Assembly: GCA_964017155.1 (NCBI GenBank)
Contig: OZ024857.1
Span: 29,799,565-29,863,564 of the forward strand
Direction: 5' to 3'
DNA: 64,000 nucleotides
DNA from: Oasisia sp. SBJ-2009
Taxonomy: Eukaryota > Annelida > Polychaeta > Sabellida > Siboglinidae
Below, one piece after another: positions 56,170 through 64,000 of this stretch (its first letter is position 1; each line of letters starts with the position of its first letter). The position numbers and the translations under genes were made by a program. The notes under the pieces were generated by a model. It was not told the origin of the DNA. It did no database searches and saw only the letters and a list, made by a program, of their open reading frames with translations.

Positions 56170-57440
56170 CCATCACTACCGGCACTACCGCTATAACTGC
56201 CACAACCGCCACAACCATCACATCACATCCGTCTATACTACCATAACCACCACAACCACTACTAGCGTCATCTCCACAACCGATCTGATGCAACAGTTGG
56301 GCTACATTTAGAAACTCGATATGACTTGTTTGGAGTTCACAGACTTGCCACAGCCCACAGGAGTAGCAGAGATGGGTAAAGCTTGGCAGAGCCAAATAAA
56401 TCTCGCAAAATAGAACTAATTGATCAGGTATAGTTATTTTGTTGACATGCCTATCTTAGCTTTCATTTGCACGAACATTTGCGGATATTGTTTATATAAA
56501 TAGTCACAGAAACAAAACAGCTCCTGCAAAAATCAAATGGTTGCGTATTTCAATTGTATAAGTGCACACCTCCAATTAAGATATGGACAGGGAATCTATC
56601 ATACTGCAATGCATCAATTACTATTGATCACGTTTGATATATTCTATTTTGATTCACAATTATTAACCATTTTATTTATATTGTCAACATATAGTTGATA
56701 GATACTCAAACATTGTCAAATGCATTCCCCGATGAGAGACTATTTGATATAATGAAGGCTAAAGTTAAGTAATAAGTTAAGTTGGTTAATCGTTTATGCA
56801 ATTCATTCCATGACATTGTACAATTTGACAATAACATTTTTGCAGATCCCATGTGTTTTACGGAATCAATTGTGGTTGAGCTCATCGCCCGCAATAGTGA
56901 ATTAAGTGTTCTAATATGTTGCCTATTTCCATGTCACAGAACATTCAATTAGTATATTTATAATAGAATACGCATGTTCATTTTTATTTATTATAACATG
57001 CATTGTAATAATACCATTATATTAACAGTAATAATAAAACAGTGTTAACAAATAATCTACAATGAATACCGAAGCCGTTACAACATGTAAGAACACCAAA
57101 TGTGCTGCCTTGGTTTAATGAGCATGAATAATCGAGCTGTTAAGGAACTGTTTGTCAAGGTGACTGCTGACACTTGATCTACACGACTACCTGCCCAACA
57201 CAGAGCACGTCACGTACACGACAATAATGTCTTTTCACACGTCCTATGATGGCTATACACATACGGACTATACATAAGCTGTACACCTGTAAGTCCGTTG
57301 CATGTATGTTCCTCGTGAGCATGTTAAACAAATACATGACTTTGCTTACTACATCATTACTTACTAGATCTCGACGGCCTTTGACGACCACTATTAGCAT
57401 TTGTTTTGTGTATTCAGGCGGTTTTAATAAAATGTGACGT
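56170..57440. other. Low-complexity and AT-rich sequence, no gene
   Basis: 56170-56290 is the (ACC)n-like tract. The rest is AT-rich without supported features. Confidence 0.4.
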
Positions 57441-57449
57441 TGAATGTAT

Positions 57450-57723
57450 AGTATTTTTGGTGTTAGTGGTCGTCGTCGTGGTATATGTCCATAAGGGGTG
57501 GATTGCTTTGATGTGTGTCCCACTAGCCGTTGTGGAATTTTCACAACTGATAGCTTTTAACAATTACATTGTGGAAACATGGCTTAGTGGTGATTCAAAG
57601 ATCTCCATAGACATATGGAATGTCTACAAACGAACAAATAACCATGTTGTGTGCTGGAACTCCAAGTTCACTGATAACCGTTCTGCTAAACCTGGATTGA
57701 TCAACGAACACTTGTTAGACTAG
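57450..57723 (+). mobile_element. MULE-type transposase C-terminal fragment
   Basis: The plus frame reads FNNYIVETWLSGDSKISIDIWNVYKRTNNHVVCWNSKF. It matches the C-terminal signature of Mutator-like (MULE) transposases, F..Y...TW......P...WN.....RTNN.VEGWH..., with the EGW replaced by VCW. No N-terminal DDE core is left here. Confidence 0.65.
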
Positions 57724-57784
57724 TAATTAGAACGTTTGACAAAACACATTCTTGTTGACTTCGATTACTTTTTGATAAATGGAA

Positions 57785-58085
57785 TTATGTACTCTGTACA
57801 ATTAACAAAGTTTTCTTTTTAAATAAAAGTTCACAATATAATTTAGCTGATTTCACCACTATATTTGTCATGTATGTCGGTGACGCAGCTTCAGAATCCA
57901 CCAGTGATGATACGACATCTTTGAATAGTTCAGCAACTGGCTGCCGCGGCAGATTGCAAAGGTGCACATCGATCTTCTCGGTTCAACGTTCAAAATCAAG
58001 TTCGAAGTCATTTGCGTGAGAACCTTCACGTAGCGAATGGTTGACGTGTCGGAGAAGCAAGATGTTGACATTCGTATATATCCAC
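57785..58085 (-). pseudogene. Coding-like remnant downstream of the LicD gene
   Basis: The minus frame contains HLCNLPRQPVAELFKDVVSSLVDSEAASPTYM, preceded in a neighbouring frame by NILLLRHVNHSLREGSHANDFELDFE. Together they look like one old coding segment with a shift. Not identified. It may be transposon-derived or part of the LicD 3' UTR. Confidence 0.3.
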
Positions 58086-58229
58086 CAGCCACCAGCAGTT
58101 ATGACCTCGGACTGTTGTCACTGCGACCAGAACGTTACGTTCACTGATACACTGACATTGTTCGTGTGTTCTTTTTAATGTCACACGACTCAGACTGAGT
58201 GTTGCTTGTCCACATATACTACTATTTCT

Positions 58230-59255
58230 CTAAGAAATAACCCCTATGAATGAATCTCCGGGTGGCACCAAAGCAAGAGTAAACGGTGTTACTACTGCGT
58301 ATCGCGGCTCCTTAAGAACGATGGAATGAATCACGGTATTCCCAATCATCAATGTTTCCCTCACGCCGTCACTGTTGGGGCTCCGGTGAACGAAGGGGAC
58401 GACACGCTGGAGCACATCACATGCCACTATATTAATATCATCGGATTTTATTTGTTCGTCTTTGTGGCTGTAGGAATTCGTCATACACTCGTTCAAATTA
58501 TTGTACGTTAGCTTTAAAGTAGCGTATGCATCGAATGGCGAATTCATATATATATCTCCGAGCGGTCTAGCGTGCAAAGGAAATGTGACTGACTTGGGAT
58601 ATACATATCGGTAAAATTCTTCGGAAGCGTCAGTTATATGCGTAGCATTCTCGGTGAAAAAGTTAATGTCTATGTACGGCCATTTCCACGGATACTTGGT
58701 CTTCCTAATGGAACGTGATGAGTAGAACTTGCTACGAGGTCCAGTCTTAATGACCGTGTAGCGGGGAGACAGTGTCGCGAGTGATTCTTCAAGGATTTGT
58801 CTCTGTGAGTTGTTCACAAACACGTCTATGTCGTCATCCCACGGAATTATGTTGTGGTGTCGGTAAGAACCCAGCAGCGATCCGCCGTACATGAAATATG
58901 TTACGTTTCGCAAATAACACACAAAAGCTAGTTTTGTAGCCAAGTCGAATAAGACACGTCTACTTTCAATGCCAACAGACCAAGCATAATGCATTTGACG
59001 GAAGTCTCGTGTTTGCGTTGTTACAGTGATCGTCGATAATATCTCGTTTTCTCTGGACAGCGAAGGTAGTGTGAGAGAAACAAGCGTCGGTGACGTTACG
59101 TTGACACTCTTGGTGGTTATTGGTTGCACGTAACGAGTCGACACGAGCTGGTGAAATATGTATCGAAGAAATATTGCTGTGTATATGGGTAGGGTAACCG
59201 TCAATAGACATATCACCAGCAATATCTTAATGTGTCTCGCAGTAAATTTCTTCAT
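58230..59255 (-). CDS. LicD/fukutin-family type II membrane protein, single exon, complete
   Basis: 341 codons from an ATG at 59255. An N-terminal hydrophobic segment (residues 10-31) after MKKFTARHIK suggests a signal anchor and a Golgi lumenal domain. The LicD/nucleotidyltransferase signature is clear: YGGSLLGSYRH (123-133) and IIPWDDDIDVFV (136-147), with the metal-binding DDD. WPYIDINFF comes later (about 190-198), followed by RPLGDIYMNSP. Fukutin and FKRP of this fold transfer ribitol-phosphate to glycans; bacterial LicD transfers phosphocholine. The substrate here is unknown. Several N-glycosylation sequons (NVT, NAT) fit a lumenal location. A minus-strand ATTAAA at 58174-58179 follows the stop by about 50 bp. 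Intronless, flanked by repeats. Confidence 0.9.
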   Translation of the reverse strand: MKKFTARHIKILLVICLLTVTLPIYTAIFLRYIFHQLVSTRYVQPITTKSVNVTSPTLVSLTLPSLSRENEILSTITVTTQTRDFRQMHYAWSVGIESRRVLFDLATKLAFVCYLRNVTYFMYGGSLLGSYRHHNIIPWDDDIDVFVNNSQRQILEESLATLSPRYTVIKTGPRSKFYSSRSIRKTKYPWKWPYIDINFFTENATHITDASEEFYRYVYPKSVTFPLHARPLGDIYMNSPFDAYATLKLTYNNLNECMTNSYSHKDEQIKSDDINIVACDVLQRVVPFVHRSPNSDGVRETLMIGNTVIHSIVLKEPRYAVVTPFTLALVPPGDSFIGVIS

Positions 59256-59436
59256 GCTGGCAAATGTAAATCCGGCAGAATCCTGTCAATACACAACACC
59301 ACTTATGTCAGTGCATGTTTGAAGTTATAACAGTGTTCACCCAAGGAATTGTGTTTATGAGGGAACCGGCTTTGAAGAGTAATTACTTTCAGCTGTAAAT
59401 ATATCTGCTTTACGCTTTTCTACAAGTTACTAAAGT
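59256..59436 (-). promoter_or_regulatory. Upstream region of the LicD gene
   Basis: Short AT-rich region before the large microsatellites. No TATA or initiator stands out. Confidence 0.3.
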
Positions 59437-59438
59437 AA

Positions 59439-59439
<1 letters not shown>

Positions 59440-59501
<62 letters not shown>
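59440..59501. repeat. (TA)n microsatellite
   Basis: About 31 uninterrupted TA units, roughly 190 bp upstream of the LicD start codon. Confidence 0.98.
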
Positions 59502-59506
<5 letters not shown>

Positions 59507-59575
59507 AAATCCTACGTAAACATCATCAAGTTGAGTGTAAGTATGTAGATGCAGCGCAAATAAATTGTAGAATTT

Positions 59576-59850
<275 letters not shown>

Positions 59851-59879
59851 GGTATTATTTTATGATTATTATTATTCAA

Positions 59880-60255
59880 GCTGGACATAAGTAGGTCGTA
59901 CGAAGTCACAGTTAGGTAGGACACGGTCCCTCCCGCGGTGCGATGAAGCGGTACATGGGTCCCCTTTCGCCACGTATACCTAATCACACGATTAATAGAG
60001 TATTAAGCCACATTATTCATCTAGAATATTGGAGGAATGTTTTTCAAATATACAATATTTTACGTTCGCGAAAGAAATTGATTGAGTTAATAATACCTGG
60101 GCCGTTTTACCAGACGATGAGGTGCCATTTTGCCTTTACTAACAAATCAACTGCCCCCTACTAACAATGATTTTATTTTTGTGATAACTAAAAAAACCTA
60201 TCTTCTTCAAGAACATTCAGTATCGTAAAAGTATTTCGAAATGGCCAATTAAGTC
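59880..60255. other. No recognisable feature
   Basis: Intergenic sequence between the AGT array and the palindromic element. Confidence 0.4.
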
Positions 60256-60830
60256 TTTAACATTAAAGGGAATAACAACAAGGCATTATATAAATTTCTT
60301 TTGTTGCATATACATGAAGTATACTATTATATGTAACATTTAAGTGTGTTTAAAAAATACATACAAATATCTATATGTTTAAAATGTTATATTAAACACG
60401 GCTAGCCTGCTGATCCCGCGGAATTTTTAGATTTAATGAACTAAGCGTTTTACCAACTATGACGTCATCCCAGCATCCGTAAAAGCGCGGCAAAAATATA
60501 TTTGTAGTTAAAGGGAATAACAAACAGGCATTATCTAAATTTCTTTTGTTGCATATACATGAAGTATACTATTATACGTAACATTTGAACGAATTAGAAA
60601 TTCCACACTTTATGCAATGCCAGTGGGTTTCTTGAAATATGTATATTTCTGCCGCGCTTTTACGGATGGTGGGATGACGTCATAGTTGGTAAAACGCTTA
60701 GCTCATTAAATCTGAAAATTCCGCGGGATCTGCGGGCTAGCCGTGTTTAATATAACATTTTAAACATATAGATATTTTTATGTATTTTTTAAACACACTC
60801 AAATGTTACATATAATAGTATACTTCATGT
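60256..60830. mobile_element. Long palindromic TTAA-type element, right arm cut by a LINE
   Basis: The left arm from TTAAAGGGAATAACAACAAGGC to GGATGCTGGGATGAC-complementary sequence (60263-60495) returns inverted at 60650-60830 (GCGCTTTTACGGATGG..TAGTATACTTCATGTA). A direct third copy of the first 80 bp lies at 60511-60590. The right arm stops abruptly where the LINE begins. The same TTAAAGGGAATA end occurs at 35963. Confidence 0.8.
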
Positions 60831-62104
60831 AGGGGGTCAGTACTTGGACCAATTCTGTACTGCATATACATGAGACCCATCGGTGACATTGTTGCACGAC
60901 ATGGCCTGAAGTACCATTGTTATGCTGACGACACACAAATATATATGGCAGTGAAACGTAACCAGCCAATCACAGAAGCCATTACAAAGATCGAACAATG
61001 TTTGACGGAGATGACTGACTGGTATGGAAAGAACCAACTTAAGTTGAACACTGAGAAGTCAGAGGCAGTCATCTTCTTAACAAAAACAAAACGAAACGAT
61101 TTGCCTTGTAACATTTCCGTGACAATTGATGGACATCGAGTTGTACCTAAACCATCTGTACGAAACCTTGGAGTCATACTCGACAGTGGACTCACTATGC
61201 AAGCGCAGGTTGCTCAGATAGCAAAGTGTTGCTATCACCAGATCCGCAACATCGGACAAATCCGGTCAAGCATCAGTGATGAAGCGTGCAAAACCCTAAT
61301 ACACGCGCTTGTCACTGCACGCCTCGACTACGCGAATGCACTGCTATACGGCCTTCCGCAGACAACGCTGCAGCGTTTGCAACGTGTGCAAAACTGCGCT
61401 GCCCGGCTCGTCAGCCGCACTAGAAAGTACGACCACATCACGCCAGTGCTGCACTGGCTACCGATTTGTGTGCGCCCGACATACAAAGTGCTTATGTTTG
61501 TTTATTCGGTTATGCATGAACAAGCACCGTGTTACCTCGCGGAACTACTGTCACGTCGTCAATCCAATCGCCGACTGAGGTATGCGTCTTTGCCACTGCT
61601 GACACTACCTACATCGCAGACGGTCACTCACGGTGATCGCCGTTTTGCCGTAGCAGCAGCCGCTCTGTGGAATGGACTGCCGGACAGTGTTAGGACGGCA
61701 AAGACACAGCCACAGTATAAAACACTTCTAAATACATACCTTTTTGGATTAGCGTTTCTGTGACGTGATAATGTGGACTTTAATGACATACATTTATCAA
61801 TAAGTTATACAATTTTTATTACGCAATTAGTATCATTATTAGCATTTTAGTATGATAGTTTTTTATGATTGATTAGCTATGTTATTATTATTATTATTTT
61901 AATCATATACTTTTTATTTAAATTTATTTTATTTTAGCATACTGAAGAATATTAAGTAATGTAACGACTCTGCTATTTTATTTTATTGTTTCATGTATAG
62001 GCTTATATTTATAGTGTTCATATGTATGTGTATATATATATATATTTGTACATTTATGTGAAGCGCCTGAGAGCAATAATATTGATTCGGGCGCTATACA
62101 AATA
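60831..62104 (+). mobile_element. 5'-truncated L2/CR1-like LINE, copy with long intact RT frame
   Basis: It begins inside the RT palm (GSVLGPILYCIYM) and stays open for about 300 codons: YADDTQIYMAV, KSEAVIF, VRNLGVILDSGLTM, CYHQIRNI, ARLDYANALLYGLP, VQNCAARLV, HWLPICVRPTYKVL, YASLPLLTLP, ALWNGLPDSVR. These are L2-clade signatures. The 3' end is GAAGCGCCTGAGAG..GATTCGGGCGCTATACAAATAAATTATATT, followed by (ATT)n. The frame is open and hardly decayed, so this is a recent insertion. Confidence 0.93.
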
Positions 62105-63754
<1,650 letters not shown>

Positions 63755-63789
<35 letters not shown>

Positions 63790-64000
63790 TATCTTATCTT
63801 ATCTTATCTTATCTTATCTTATCTTATCTTATCTTATCTTATCTTATCTTATCTTATCTTATCTTATCTTATCTTATCTTATCTTATCTTATCTTATCTT
63901 ATCTTATCTTATCTTATCTTATCTTATCTTATCTTATCTTATCTTATCTTATCTTATCTTATCTTATCTTATCTTATCTTATCTTATCTTATCTTATCTT
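63755..64000. repeat. (ATCTT)n array, runs off the window
   Basis: At least 48 perfect 5-bp units starting exactly at the LINE 3' terminus. The array may be the element's own tail repeat expanded, or a satellite into which the LINE inserted. Confidence 0.98.

Noticed and set aside
56140..56290. Threonine-rich mucin-like exon
   Set aside because: Simple (ACC/ACA)-type triplet repeat with in-frame stops; no signal peptide or splice sites.
58326..58511. 61-codon plus-strand frame
   Set aside because: Antisense of the LicD-family gene.

Overview
This is a window of a metazoan nuclear genome. Spliced genes with GT-AG introns, a two-exon-deep TRIM/PHD gene fragment, KMT5B and TYMS orthologs, and dense non-LTR retrotransposons, a Penelope-like fragment, a MULE fragment, tRNA-derived SINEs and MITEs all point to an invertebrate. 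A lophotrochozoan, perhaps a mollusc, is my guess from the gene and repeat style; I have no species-level evidence. There is nothing bacterial: no operons, CRISPR or phage.

Left part (1-36 kb) is gene-bearing. On the minus strand, 701-2039 holds two exons of a TIF1/TRIM-like gene (tandem B-boxes, then the first half of a PHD finger) that continues off the left edge. On the minus strand, 11100-17437 is a complete seven-coding-exon KMT5B (SUV4-20H) histone H4K20 methyltransferase, reconstructed to 837 codons with every exon phase matching. Divergent to it, on the plus strand, 18968-22905 is a complete four-exon CYTH-domain phosphohydrolase-like gene (173 codons) whose first intron carries an 0.85 kb purine-rich minisatellite. 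On the minus strand, 24780-35622 is a complete eight-coding-exon thymidylate synthase gene (325 codons). Its introns are full of transposon remnants, some of them directly next to splice sites.

Right part (36-64 kb) is mostly repeat-derived. It contains a degenerate YqaJ/SWIM-type transposon, three copies of a non-autonomous element family that makes 9-bp target duplications, several palindromic MITEs, an interrupted LINE ORF1, a 3.2 kb decayed LINE, a MULE transposase fragment, and two younger LINEs at the right edge ending in (ATT)n and (ATCTT)n. The only well supported host gene here is a single-exon LicD/fukutin-like membrane protein at 58230-59255 (minus). A few short open exon-like segments (48.1, 49.7, 51.7, 52.9, 53.6, 55.0 kb) are listed as low-confidence candidates.

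The genes do not form a pathway. They are unrelated housekeeping or chromatin genes. The most unusual content is the nested transposon history, which can be read directly because several insertions have resolvable target duplications and an uninterrupted relative elsewhere in the window. I did not find a clear new biological system. The best candidate for an undescribed entity is the 9-bp-TSD element family with three internal copies of a conserved motif.
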